A DNA stretch of 64,000 nucleotides from Acanthochromis polyacanthus (taxonomy: Eukaryota; Chordata; Actinopteri; Pomacentridae). A model generated the notes under the pieces. That model did no database searches. It was not told the origin of the DNA and was given only the letters and a program-made list of their open reading frames with translations. Positions 35,205-48,990 of this stretch are shown piece by piece. The stretch lies in assembly GCF_021347895.1 (NCBI RefSeq), contig NC_067130.1, positions 30,463,817-30,527,816 on the forward strand, read 5' to 3'. A program made the translations under genes and the position numbers. How positions within the stretch are numbered: position 1 is the stretch's first letter; each line of letters begins with the position of its first letter.

Positions 35205-37475
35205 CCTTTAGTAACTTACTTTATTTAAAAAAAAAAACAGCTGTTCAGAAAAATCTACCCTCTACCACATCTAAAGCTCACAAATGAGTAGTTGCTAATT
35301 TGCTACACCTCATTTGTAATCTTTACAGAAAGTAACGTGACGTTTCAGTGTTTATGCTAAACTAACAGCTTCTGTCATATGTGAGGACAGATAGAGCTGT
35401 ATGAACCATTATGAGTAAACTCTAAAAAACAGTGTTTGAACACCATATATATACACACATGTATATGTGTATATGTATATACACAATTTGTTTTTCCAAT
35501 CAATTTTCCAATCAAAAGGATTTTGTAATTAGTCATGAAAGTCTGAAATCGTCCAGGCCTGTTAATATCAAAGGCAGGACTTTGAAATCCTGAACTCAAG
35601 GTGACGAAAAATTAAGTCATCAAGCAAAATTCATGACGAAAATTCTGAAAAGTACATTTAGAACTTAAAAGCAAAGCTCACTAAAATGTTTCTCTAAACC
35701 ATTTAATCCCCTGAATTCTTTATTAGAGTGCAGGGATACAGTGTTCTTTACATGGTTATGTAAATCTGAGGTTATGTTGTGTACGTATGTTTCAGTCATA
35801 CAGACATCATCACAGCGGTGAAGAGTCCAGTAGTGATCAGTGAGTACTGACCCTTGAGTGTTCTGAGAAACAACACCGACTGATAATGAATGAATGAGTC
35901 CTAATAGACGATGGAAGACACAATCCGAGCTGTTTAGGACTCTTGAAGGCAATCATCGGACGGTTGAAACTGTTGCTGCTGTTTAATGCGTCTGCATGTC
36001 AAGAAAAACACTCCAAACCCTTGAACGGACAAAAGCATAAAGGCCAGCTAATGTCCCTGAAAGGCTGCACTGGTCAAGATATCCAATGTTAAAAAATGAG
36101 CCAAACAGTGCGAGGTGGCAGGATATGGGAGTGGACTCAAAGGAGAATTCATTCATATTCATTACTCAAACAATCATCAGTGAACAGGGAATGAAACTGT
36201 GATTCTTCTGTGGTGTAATATATAGATAGTGGAGAGTAACTCATGAATAGTTAGCTTAAACTAGTAAATATCAAATAGAAAGTAACATGAGACATTAGCT
36301 AGAAAAAGTTTGCTGTAAGTAATGGATTCATGGTTAAATAAAACCAATAACTAACTAACAGGACTACACATCATTTAAGACTGACACCCTGCATTGTTGG
36401 ATTCCCTCCCCTACCTATTTTATTTTTTTAGCCAGATCCCAGTTCAGAAGCAGTATAAAAACCCTGTCTAAACTGAGATTAAATTTGATGTGGAAAAGAC
36501 TTCCATGACGACCAAATGTGGACTATACAATCAGCCTTTATATAGAGGTCCTGTAGATGTCAATTCTGGACGTTCGGTAGACGTCGCCTGGCGTTACAGT
36601 CTGCACCTCAATGGGGCCAAAACTGGACATGCAAAAACAACATAGAAAAGATATCATTGACTCAATAAGTAAGTTAAATTTACATCACGACTGGTAATGT
36701 GTCCAAAGATCAAGGCAGTGCCACTGAATTGAAGAGATTATGCTGGGGAAGTTGATCCAAATTAATCAGACATTTTCATTTGGAGCAAAAACTGAAAGCA
36801 CATGAAATAATCTCTAGCTGAGCAGGACATCTGTGTAATGGGTGAGTCTCTGCAGCTTCTTCAGTTCTTCAGACCAGAGGGAAGTGAATGTGTTTTCCAG
36901 GATTCACGCCTCCCGATTCAAAGTGGACGCTGGTGTCACACTTGGTTTGCGCTGAATGTGAAGATGAGATGGGGGTTAAAAGGCTTTCATTAGTCTCTAA
37001 CCAAACGTTTAATAAAAGCTTCACACTCATCAAGTGATTGTTCATTTGACTTCATAATTTCCAACCTCATTTTCATATTCATGTCAGTGACGTGGAGGTC
37101 AGAGTTTGGACTGTTGTCAAGGTGCCTTTGAACAGTTTGTATTTTGAGGACTGTTAGTTTCAGTTTTTCTGAGACATTAGAAACAAAAGAGGCAATACAA
37201 TCAAATTGCAGTAAAAATTGTGAACTGAAGTTTTTCTGATTTCATTATGTATGTTCCAGCAGAGGGAGCTCTTTGGGGCTCTTAGTTTACATTTTTCTAA
37301 GCAGACAAGAAATTAAGTGCTGAAAATTTATCAGAAAAATAAAGCACAATCTTGAGCTTTGTGGCAAATGAACAAAATCCATCCACTGATGAAGACAAGC
37401 CAGAGAATAGATCTTGAGTTGAGTTTTGTTCATGAACATTGAGAGGAACTTTCAAGCAAATAGACGATACAAGGA
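35205..37475. other. Intergenic, no gene recognised
   Basis: AT-rich; short alternating TATATAC/GTATATG sequence near 35443-35483. A piece near 36500-36610 (GGTAGACGTCGCCTGGCG) retains CpGs and may be part of an unclassified repeat. Confidence 0.5.
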
Positions 37476-37479
37476 AATT

Positions 37480-37840
37480 CCTTACCATGGTACTAAGATT
37501 AAATGCATCCGACCTCGATAACCAAGCCAAGCTGTGGCCACCCAAAGCATGTGGGAAGCTCTTCAAAAGAGTCTTAGCAATCCTGAGCTAACACAAACTA
37601 CAAAGCTCATGGTCTACCCAGCTGTTGTAGTCTCGACTGTCCTGTGCACCTGTCAGACCTGGGTGTTCTAACCGGAGGGATATCATCTGCAAACTTCATC
37701 AATCCTTCAGATCACGTGGCAGGACCACATGACGAACAATGAAGTTCTCCACACAAAGATGGAGAGCCTAGAAACCATTGTGACTCACCACTGACTTAGA
37801 TGGGTCAGACATCGTGCTCGAATATCAGCCACCTGATGCA
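37480..37840 (+). mobile_element. RTE-like LINE reverse-transcriptase C-terminal remnant
   Basis: Translated with tolerance for stops, the plus strand reads KLMVYPAVVVSTVLCTCQTW, then TWQDHMTNNEVL, then LRWVRHRARIS. This order (LMVYRAVVVPTLLYGCETW ... HWQDHITNNEVL ... LRWAGHVARM) is that of RTE/craniofacial-like LINE reverse transcriptase ends. It is heavily decayed and has no recognisable 5' part. Confidence 0.7.
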
Positions 37841-37859
37841 GTGATGGCAAAAACATATT

Positions 37860-39837
37860 TTATTAAATGTTAAGAGAAATATTCTGTTCATTCACCTGAC
37901 CTCCATGCCCAGTCAGCACTCTATCATGGCTCAGTAGCCCTGCTACTTCAAGATATCTGGTTATGGTGGGAATTTCCCTTGTGGTATACTTTATTGTCTG
38001 GGTGTGACAATTAATGATCTTTAATACTGTGTGAGACAGAAACTGGGTTTATGTAGAAACACTAAACCTTTGTGGGGTTCAACAGCGAACTCAAAAGTGT
38101 TTTTGGTTGAGCCGCTACACCGCCTACCAAAACAAATAACCGTCTTGGAGCTTCATGTTGGCAATTCAAGGTTCAGTTCAGCTCAAAAACACCATGCTTT
38201 GGACTGAAATCCATCCGGTAAATTCAGAGACGAAAGCTGCGTAAAGAATCGATTGGAGAAGAACAATCCACGAAAACACAACATCCTTCGCAAACAGCAG
38301 TGACAAAGAAACCCAAAGAAGAGCCAGAGCTCTCCATCCCCTGAACCCTCGTACCGTACCATACAGTGATGTCTCTTCAGATCCAACGTAGGACTCATTT
38401 CGGACATAAGGAAATGTTGATGAGCATCCCAATACTCGGCAACCACTTCCGCCAATGATGACGGCATGAGACATCCTAGACTTATTGTGATAAATGGAAG
38501 GCTTAAACATGTCCAGTTGTGATGAGGCTCAGTTTTATTTTATTTTGTGACTTGTGTGTTGTTTTTCTTTACTCATTTTGGTTAAATTTTGGCACCAAAA
38601 CTACCACGAAAAGATAGCAGTTTGAGATAAGATACACCTCTTCCCCACATTAACCATATATTACAAGACAAACTACTTGTTTCCTGAAAAGACACAACAA
38701 TGACAACACCAACAAAGAACATTTCATGGCCTTTATGTAAAAAGCTTTGGAATTTCTTTAGGTCTGTACAGCTGTCCTGTAGATTGAAAAATCCATACTA
38801 AATGCTCGGTGTCCTGACAAAGCAGTTGCACGTGGAACTTGGAAGTTAACATTGCATACACCTGGTCACCTAATCACTTCAGAGAATCCACTCTGCGTCT
38901 GAACCAGGTGGGGTTTCTACCTGCCGGCGTGCACGTCAGGAACAGCAATTAACATGTTCCGATTTGCAGCCGGACGCCTCTATCTGAATCAAATGTCACT
39001 TCATCGATCTGACTCATAACTCTCATAGAGCAGGAGGCAGCAGATTTCCAGCAGCTACATCGGCTATTAAGAGCACTTTTGGCCAGACAGGTGACTGAGC
39101 ACCTGTCAGAGCCTTAGTGTGCAAGAAAATACATGCAAATGAAATTATTTTACTATTAACTCATTTTTACTGGTGAAATTAAAGTGGTAACAATGTTCAG
39201 TTTCAATGATGTGAACTGTCCTCTCATTCTGTCAGAATTTCTGTGTCTCCAAACACTTCAGGAATTAGAAGCCTTAGTTGGCTGAACCAATGATTAATTG
39301 TGTGCAGTCTATGACAGTTTTTTTATGTACATGAGTACTCTTTAAATTGCCTCAGAGGAGTCAGCAGCTGTAGTCAATCACAGTCATTCACAGCAAGTTA
39401 AGAGGTCATGAAACTAAAAAATTATTTGATTAACACAACTTTCTATAAGGTTGATAACTCAGTTTACTGTATTTATATTTTGACCCAGCAGATTCTGTCA
39501 TGTTTTCATAAAACCTTAAATAAATCAATACAAGAACCAAAAAGCATGATTGTTTTTTTGACAATGTGTTTCAATGATTCCACTGAAAATTCAGAGTTAC
39601 AGAAGTGATTGGAAACAGAAGACATCTTTCCATCTACAGGGTCCTGACAAGTGACAACACAACACTTCTACAGTTTACAGTCCTACAGTTTCATTTAGCA
39701 GACATTTTTACCCAACTTGTTGTTGTACATCTGACAGTAGATGCAACACGAGCAAGGATCTAGTCAGGAGAAAGTAACCTGGACAGGAGTCATTAAAAAA
39801 TTAAGTTTGAGAAAAAAGTTTCTCGAGCAAAATCTGA
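37860..39837. other. Intergenic, no gene recognised
   Basis: Block 38090-38490 has preserved CpGs and the string TCGTACCGTACCATACAG, reminiscent of a fish DNA-transposon repeat, but I cannot assign its family or ends. The overlapping minus-strand frames there lack borders. Confidence 0.4.
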
Positions 39838-40215
39838 GTGGAATTATTCCATCTCAAATCATCAGGGACTTTTTGCTCGACCATCTCTGATTTGCTTGAA
39901 ACTTCTATATAATAAAGTGTGGGCATTAAAAATTGTGTCTGTGAAATATTAAGTTGATATATGAAGTATTCTGTCCATCAATGCTCCACATTTGTTTTTG
40001 TTTTTTTTAAATGTGGCACTGTTTGAACAACATCTCAGGAACTGTTGAAGCTAAAAACCTGAAATTTTCACTGTTATTTCTCATTGTGTTATTGCTTTAG
40101 AATCTGTAATATTGGAAGAGTTGATCAATAAATGTTTGGTTGTGCCTGAATTTAAGTGTGAAAATAAATAGAAGCCCTCACAAAAATCTTTGAGCTCACA
40201 TCACCAAGAAAACTG
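39838..40215. repeat. Unclassified interspersed repeat, shared with 56780-57470
   Basis: CCATCTCTGATTTGCTTG occurs here (about 39880) and at about 56790. The phrase CTGTTTGAACAACATCTCAG with its following TTTTCACTGTTATTTCTCAT (about 40018-40085) is present in inverted form at about 57030-57100. No coding capacity and no clear ends. Confidence 0.6.
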
Positions 40216-40700
40216 ATCGGGCAGAAGTCGACTACAGATATTTTTACTTTGGATTCCCAATCAAAAAGGACGGATATAACCAGAGTTGTTTGAAATCTCA
40301 GAAGTGACATACTTGTGCTCATGGGGACTGATGCAGTATTTCCAAAAAGCCCGTCTTCTTAAGGGAACTAAATCGCTTGGGAGCAAAATGAGCACCAGTA
40401 ATTGCAGGTTTATTTCAAACTCAACCGAGAAACCTAAAAAATAAGTTGGTCTCAAGTGTAACAGAGATATTAAAGGTGTGCTTTTTGCAAAACACTTCCA
40501 ATTCTGCACCAGAATCCCCATATCCCAGGAATATGACCTACAATCAGCATGTCCTGCTTTTATAAGTCATTAAAGAAACCTCAGTTTAACCTGTCATTTT
40601 CCCTGTTAAGTAAAAAGTGTGAATCCTTTCTTAGACATTATGGCATCTTCTGCTTTTGTGCTATTCCATTTAAATATATGATGGTATAATTGGTTATATA

Positions 40701-42334
<1,634 letters not shown>

Positions 42335-42390
42335 TACCTAATTCTACTTTCCCACAGCATGCAGAGTGTGATGTTTGACCGTCTTAATAC

Positions 42391-42567
42391 CATGCTTTGC
42401 TCCAGACGCTGGTTATAATAATCCCTGATTCCCACATTAACTGTGCTCTCACGTGTTAAAGTTAGTTTCTCAGCCTCTTGTTTGAGCCAGTCGGACAGTT
42501 TGACCCTGAGGCCTTGGACAGCACTGGAGGCTTTATCTCTTCTCCTGCAGGTGTAAATCAGACGAAC
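42391..42567 (-). CDS. Candidate internal exon of an unrecognised host gene
   Basis: The open frame of 59 codons starts right after a good polypyrimidine acceptor (CTCTCATACTTCCGTGAAACAG) shortened here to its AAACAG end at 42568, and ends at ATG|GTATTAAG. Translation includes VRLIYTCRRRDKASSAVQGL, LSDWLKQEAEKLTLTRES and VGIRDYYNQRLEQSM: charged, helix-prone, without stops, phase 0 at both ends. I do not recognise the family. It may belong to the same minus-strand gene as 45623-45814 or 54452-54624, but the phases and order are not proven. It could be a chance frame. Confidence 0.4.
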
Positions 42568-42579
42568 CTGTTTCACGGA

Positions 42580-43445
42580 AGTATGAGAGGGAGATAAACC
42601 AGCACGAGTAAATCTGCGGAGGCCTCAGAGTGCCTCATTAGTGGATAAAGCTCTATCTAACACTCAGGTAAAGCCCACAGGGACTCACTGACAACATTTT
42701 CCCTCTAAATGAGACAAACTTCCCTCTAAGTCTTAAGTGTGTGACTTCATGCATTTCTATCTTTGACTGTTGTCTTTCTAAGGCACACATCCTCAAATAT
42801 AGAAAAATCCCAAAATGTTCACTGTTTTTTCTCCACATATCATTGATTCTGGCTGTGTAATATTGGCCAAATAGATGAAGTATCAGATTATTGGTGAACT
42901 GAAATATAGAAAAATAACTGAAGCCATTATGTAAAGTTGCAACAAGATTTTAAAAAAAAAAACCCTGATAATTCAACTATTTCCGAACCTCATGTAGTTG
43001 CATGTCACAGTAATACAAAACTAAACATGTAGAATACACTAATGTGAAACATTTGGTCACAAAGATGGGGAAAAAAGTTGTTTTTTTGAACCAAAAATAT
43101 AGGTAAATACTTAAATATTGAGTTTCAAAATGGAAAAAAAATAAGTAAGAGAGCATATCTTTCATCTTGGACCAAACCTTGCAGGCTGCAGAAACAGGAT
43201 GAACTTATTAAATTCATATCCTCATTGTAAAATTTGATTGAAGGTAAACTCAGCAGTTCCTATAAATACACATTTTCACACTTTGACTTTCTGCACAGAA
43301 TCCAGTTTGTAGTATTGGACTTGAAGGCCAAGTCTATTTTTTTGTTGTTTTTTTTGTCAATGGAACACAAGAAATGATACTGTCATTCAAACATTGCCTT
43401 TAGTTTTAATATACAATGAAAAACAACTTGAAGTGGGGTTTATCT
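42580..43445. other. No gene recognised
   Basis: AT-rich DNA between the candidate exon and a Tc1 remnant. Confidence 0.5.
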
Positions 43446-43449
43446 TAAA

Positions 43450-44400
43450 GAGTTGATACACTGCCTGTCCAAAAAAAAGTCACACACTCTAATATTTCAT
43501 TGCACTGCCTTTAGCTTTGGTTATGGCATTCATTTGCTGTGGCATCGTTTCCATAAGCTTCTGCAATGTCACAGCATTTTTTTCCATCCGAGATGCATTC
43601 ATTTTTTACCAAGATCTTTTATTGATGAAGGGAGAGTTGGACCACTGCACAAAGTGTTCTTCAGAACATCCCATAAATTCTCAGTGGGGCTGAGGTCTGG
43701 ACTCTGTGGAGGACAATCCATGTGTTAAAATGATGTCTCATGCTATCTGAACCATTCATTCACAATGTGAACCCCATGAATCCTGGAAACATCATCTTGG
43801 AACATGCCCATGTCATGGACTCATCAGACCACATGACCTTCGTCCATTGCTCCAGAGTCCAATCTTTTTGCTACCTAGCAAACTGAAGTCTTTATTTTAT
43901 GATTAGCCTCAGTGATCAGTGGTTTTCTTAGAGCTACAGCTGTTTAGTCCCAATCCTTTGAGCTCACTTTGCATTGTGGGTGTGGAAATGTTCTTCCTCT
44001 CACTATTAAACATAGCCGTGAGTTCTACTGTTGATTTCCTACGATCATCTAGAAGTTTGTTGGGACTACATTTCTTCCTCAGAGATGATGGTTCCCCACT
44101 ATCCTTCCAAGGTTTAATAATGCGTTGGACTGTTCTTAACCTGTTTTAGCAGTTTCATAAATTTCCTTAGTTGTTTTCTTTGCTTGATGCAGGCCAGTAA
44201 TTTGACTCTTCTGAAGATAAATATCCTTTCCATGACTGCAGGATAAGTCTTCCAACATGAAATGAGAAGCTCCTCACTGCATCAGCTAGAGTTAAAGAAG
44301 TTGTTGCACCTGAAACATCTTCATCACTGCAGTAATTATCCAATGGAAGGCTTTTACCTCTTTGATTAGTTAAATCCAGGTTGCAACATTTGTATCAAGC
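43450..44400 (-). mobile_element. Decayed Tc1-like element
   Basis: The left end reads ACTGCCTGTCCAAAAAAAAGTC, typical of a fish Tc1 group whose ends contain TGCCTGTCCAAAAAA. The interior near 43650-43720 in reverse encodes a degraded SPDLNPTENLWDVLK-like stretch. The matching right inverted repeat is barely recognisable near 44365-44390. Many stops; inactive. Confidence 0.7.
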
Positions 44401-44404
44401 AAAA

Positions 44405-45620
44405 ATCATAAATATCTTCATAAATATCCATATTTTATCTATTAAAAAGCAGATATTGGTCTAAACCCTTGCCTACTTCCCATAAAGACTATCCGTTGCC
44501 ACTACTGACAGAACAAATTATGAACATTAGTATTTTCTGCTTCTAGGATTTTAGAGCATCACAGTAAACTCTCCTTCGCTTCAGACAGACATTATTTATT
44601 TGAATTTGAGAGGAAGTGACCAGTGTTGTCATTTTTCTGTTGCAAATATTACATCACATCAGATCCTAAATAACACCTACTCGTTGTGTGCTGCCCTGGT
44701 TTCTACTGTAAATCCCAGCACATCTTTTGGATCAGAGCCTCTGGATTTGTCACTGTGCACCACCAGGCTTCTGCATGAACGACAACACAGGAATTTTAGC
44801 ATTTTAAATCTTCAGATGAGTCCAGAAAAAAATGATGCCCATCTGTAAGTATACATGATAGGAGCACTAATCTGCATCTAGCCTTAAACGCCACAAAACC
44901 AGAATAAACATATCGCTTCACCCCATATGACTGTGCTGTAAAAACATCCGCTCTAATCCGTTTAAAGGCATCTTTCCTTTTTGCTGAGCGCAGACATCTG
45001 AGCTTTTGTCTTACTGAGGGCAACATGAGGACACATGAGGAAACAGTCCAAAGTCTGGAAGCAAATTAAATCAATTTTTCCGAATGCAGCGGTAAAATTA
45101 GACATCCTTTACCTCGTCCTCTGATGACGGTTTTAGAAGGTGCAATTTGAAATCCTCGCTTCTCTGTTAGAGAGAGGAATGTGGTGGGAAAAGGATTATT
45201 CTGTCAGTGATATAGATGAAACTATAACTGAACTTTCAACCACTTTGCAGACTTCTGAGGAACAGATTTCTTTTAAAAAATGGTCAAAATCAAAGCAGCA
45301 GAGACCTAAATATCCTGACTTTTAGCCTCTTGTATGAGTCACAGCCCTGAAACCTCAATCCAACAGTTCCTATAATCCCGGCTGTTACTGTCTCTCACCG
45401 AACTCTCCCTGACTGATAATCACTCCACCCCCCGTCTGAAACTTTCAGAAAAACTTGATAACCCTGATGATGTAACATTTCCACACTTGGAAAAGGTCCC
45501 TTCAGACCAACAGAAGACATGACGAACAGTTAGTTGTTGCACAGACTGAACAGTGATCTGTAAAAATGGTGGTTTGTGCCTATAATTAAGAAAGAACCGT
45601 CCAATTCCCACAATCCTTTC
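44405..45620. other. No gene recognised
   Basis: A minus-strand frame at 44796-45026 follows an acceptor-like CCCTCAG but its translation is unconvincing. Otherwise AT-rich. Confidence 0.45.
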
Positions 45621-45622
45621 CA

Positions 45623-45814
45623 TCATTTTCTGGTGGAAGTCTGTTCAGGGTCACATGGGGGCATCTGGCGTCCATCTTGGACAAACTGCCGTCCATCACG
45701 GCTCACTGTGATACGATGCAAATCAGGTGGATGTTCCACTGTTAGATTAACGACTTCATCAGTGAGTCCATTACGCAACACCATCAGGAAAGCTCTGCTG
45801 TCAGTGCAGATTTG
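45623..45814 (-). CDS. Candidate terminal exon of an unrecognised host gene
   Basis: After the acceptor-like TTTGACCAG (45815-45823) an open frame of 63 codons runs to TGA at 45623-45625. It reads QICTDSRAFLMVLRNGLTDE, then VVNLTVEHPPDLHRITVSRD, then GRQFVQDGRQMPPCDPEQ. The amino-acid texture (balanced polar and hydrophobic residues, regular beta-like pattern) is more protein-like than the surrounding frames. An internal donor at 45654 (CAT|GTGACC) is possible. The phase does not fit direct splicing from 54452-54624. Family unknown. Confidence 0.42.
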   Translation of the reverse strand, partial: QICTDSRAFLMVLRNGLTDEVVNLTVEHPPDLHRITVSRDGRQFVQDGRQMPPCDPEQTSTRK

Positions 45815-46379
45815 CTGGTCAAAGGTGCAAGAGGGAAAGGATATTTTTCATCTGTGGTTCCTAAAAGAACAAGAAATGTAGTTTATCAGTTTTCTTTGCG
45901 TCCTTCATTGTGTCTCTTTTTCTTCCATGTCCAGAAATCTCAAAAAGTAACTAATTTTCAGCCCTGTAGCCGATTTTATAAGATTCTTCCTCTACTGTTG
46001 AACCCCTACCTTGTTCTTAGTGTTCAAATTTTGGGTATTTGGGTATTTTTACTTCCGAGAAAATGTAGGGGATTCTTAGTGGCATCTTAAAGGAAAGACT
46101 CATTTTTTCTTTATGTGCAGACTGAAGTTGTAGCAAGAAAGCAGAACAACTGAAAAAAATGGGTAAGTTGAGGGTGAAACTAACATTTAACTAACAGAGA
46201 GAGAGAAACCCTTTGGAGAAAAGCTGCTAAATGAAACTGTAGAACTGGAGGTACAGGAACTTTGAGACTTGTAACCAACAGCTAAATATGTTGGAGTTTG
46301 TTCATTCATTCTTCCAAGGTTCATGTAAACTCGGAGCACGAATCCATAAATTCTAGAGGTCTTTTCTTCTTGGAGCTGC

Positions 46380-46460
46380 TGTAACGGTGAATTGTGGGTG
46401 AATTCACAGTGGGTAGATCCCCACTGTGGGATCAATAAAGTTTATCTTGTCTTATCGTAC
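46380..46460 (+). repeat. LINE 3'-end-like fragment
   Basis: The phrase CCCCACTGTGGGATCAATAA followed by AGTTTATCTTGTCTTATC is the usual 3' end of several teleost LINEs, ending in short TCT-type repeats. Only the tail is recognisable. Confidence 0.5.
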
Positions 46461-46607
46461 ACAACTTAGAAATTTGAAGTGTTGGTTGCTGTTGGTTCCA
46501 GTCTTGGTTGTTAATTTCTGTTGGAAGAGGTGATGAAGCTGCACATTTCAGAACAATCGCTGCCCTTTCTATGTGTTATCTGAGGAAGGCAGCAGAGTGG
46601 TCTAACC

Positions 46608-47264
46608 CAGTGGTCCCCAACCTTTCTTGCGCCATGGACCAGTTTAATGTCAGACAATATATTCACGGACCGGCTTTTAAGGTGTGGCGGATAAATACAA
46701 CAATATAAAATGATACCACCGGCTAGGGTGACCATACGTCCTCTTTTGCCCAGACATGTCCTCTTTTGAGACGCTGTCCGACCTGTTCGGTCGGCGTTTA
46801 TAAAGTCCTTCAAATGTCCGGGTTTTTGATCTTGCCTAGCTTGAGCGCGTCACAGACCAGTGTATTTATCATTCACGTTGAATGGTTCCTTTAGAAACAC
46901 ACTCTGAGAAGCGGAGTTGGAGCCGAACCCCGGAACATGTATTCATTCATTCACAAATCAGTACAGAGGCGCTCCACGCTCCACACTCACTCACTCGCAG
47001 GCACACTGCAAGAGAACACTCGAACAGAAAGAAAATGCTCAAACACAGATGTCATTTCACTGATGAAATGCGAAAAAAGTACATCAGTGAGTCACAGAGA
47101 GACGTGGAGGAGAGAATTAATTTTAATTTTAAAAAATAAAACATCGTACAGAATCAGATAAATAATACGGAAATAATATAAGTTATGCATTTTTTCTGTG
47201 CGGCCCGGTACCAATTGACCCACGGACCGGTTCTGGTCCGCAGCCCGGGGGTTGGGGACCACTG
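46608..47264. mobile_element. Non-autonomous hAT element with 8-bp target duplication and nested sequence
   Basis: The ends CAGTGGTCCCCAACC and GGTTGGGGACCACTG form a perfect 15-bp inverted repeat. The flanking 8-bp duplication GTCTAACC is identical at 46600-46607 and 47265-47272. Inside, near 46725, the string AGGGTGACCATACGTCC resembles the end of a different hAT family, so a second element may be nested. An 85-codon frame at 46882-47139 ends with HFTDEMRKKYISE, possibly a scrap of transposase N-terminus. No complete transposase. Confidence 0.9.
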
Positions 47265-47274
47265 GTCTAACCCA

Positions 47275-48305
47275 CAAAAAATCCAAACTGAGTTTTATAT
47301 ATTTCTGTGATATTTTATGTCTAGATTTTAGTGGCAAAGTGGTCTAAATCCACAACACAAATACAGAGCTACAGTAGAATGTTAGACCATTCGTGAAAAC
47401 ACAAAACGTTGACACCATTTTTCCTAAAAACTACAGAAAGTGAGTTAGACCACTGCTTTCAAAGCCTTCATTTAAAAGGTGGATACAGATCAGTTTTTGG
47501 GACAGACTGCACTGGAAAATACTGTGTTTACATGCCAGTATTGTCGAGTTAATAGAAGATGCTACCTGCATTAGGGGGGTAAAAACACTGGAGGAAAGAG
47601 AGAACACAAGATCGTCAGGAGATGCTGTGAGGCCCGAAGAAGGTTGTCAATACTTTTCTGTCTTTTTATGACAAAAAAGCCCCCGTCCTGCTGCTTGGCT
47701 CTCTCCTGAATCATGAGAGGTAGAGCGGTGGGGAACAGAGGAAATAAAAGAGAGTTTGGTCCTGCTGCTGCACTACTTCGGGAAAAAGTAGTTAATTACC
47801 AGAACGGTGCTGGATGGACCATCTGGCCGGCTGTTTACCAGTAGGTGCTTCCACAATGTGCCTTTTGGGCAACAGTTAGTTTTCTTTTCCACCAATCTAC
47901 CTGCATATAAAGCAGGTAGATTTGTTCTCCTGTAATTGACAGTGAAGTGTCCCAATCACATGTTTTGGAACCCTTCTCTAAACAGTGCATCAGCAGAAAA
48001 TGTCCAAGAGAAGACGTAGATATGACAAAACGCAAAGAATTCCAAAATACTGGCATGTTTGTTGTAGAAACGTGGAAAGGGTGATGATGAGGATGATGGT
48101 GTAGGTGGGCACACAGAGAAGGAAATAAGAGAAAATAGGGAATGTAGAACCTGCAGTAAACAGAAGGTAGTAATGGGTTGGTGGCCGACTCAACAATATA
48201 TCATGTAATACGGTAATGACTAGCATGAGGCTACGCTAATGTGGAGTCCAGGAACCCATTATGGTCTCATTTTACCTCAGCTAGGTGCTTTTAGTAGCCG
48301 TCAAC
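47275..48305. other. No gene recognised
   Basis: Contains no long open frames with splice borders. Sequence near 48070-48240 is ordinary AT/GC-mixed DNA. Confidence 0.5.
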
Positions 48306-48309
48306 AAGC

Positions 48310-48775
48310 TTCTAGTTGTATCTTTGACTGAATCAATGCAGTTAATACACATTTCTTGGCTTTCTGACTTGTTTCTTAATCAGAGTCCACAGATTTTTGA
48401 TGGGTTTAAGTCAGAACTTTGGGGGGACCAGCCGAAAACCTGAATTCCTCTTCAATCTTTACCATTTTAATGTGCCTTAGGGGTCATTTTCTTGTTGAAA
48501 CATCCAACTGCATCCAAGATGCAACTTTCTGGCTGATGATTTTAGGTTTCCTCCATCTTTATTATTCCATTTGCTTTGTGTAATGCTACAGTTCCACAGA
48601 TCATGATGCTGCCGCCACCATGCTTGACAGTAGGATTGGTGTTCTAAGAGTTAAAGGCCTCAACTTCTCTACGTATTTCCAGTCATATCTCTGTGGCTCT
48701 GCATCAAAGAAGAAAGCATTTCCACAGATTTCTTCCTGCTATTTTATAGTGTTCAGACTTTTCTATTTTTTCTAG
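48310..48775 (-). mobile_element. Tc1-like remnant, left part, split by a LINE
   Basis: The stretch reads as the inverse of a Tc1-like transposase region: CATGATGCTGCCGCCACCAT near 48602 corresponds to the conserved MVGGGSIM-type segment, and neighbouring phrases fit other conserved blocks. It continues beyond the LINE at about 54059-54150. Confidence 0.6.
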
Positions 48776-48990
48776 ATGTCTTGCTTGTTTTTTTTATTTT
48801 TTAAACTTTATGTTTATTCAAATTTTTCAGTTAAAAAACAAACAACAAAAGGAAAAAAGGAAAAAAACAGCAAACAATACAAGAACAACATAAACAGGGG
48901 GGGTCTACAAGATATATCACAAAATATATAAAGAAGTAAATGAAAAGCAATACGATTCTAGGTATATAGAACTTGTCCATGTTGACAAGT

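Noticed and set aside
38178..38510. Minus-strand ORFs with hydrophobic residues
   Set aside because: Two overlapping frames of the same CpG-retaining repeat-like block; hydrophobicity is not enough without borders or conservation.
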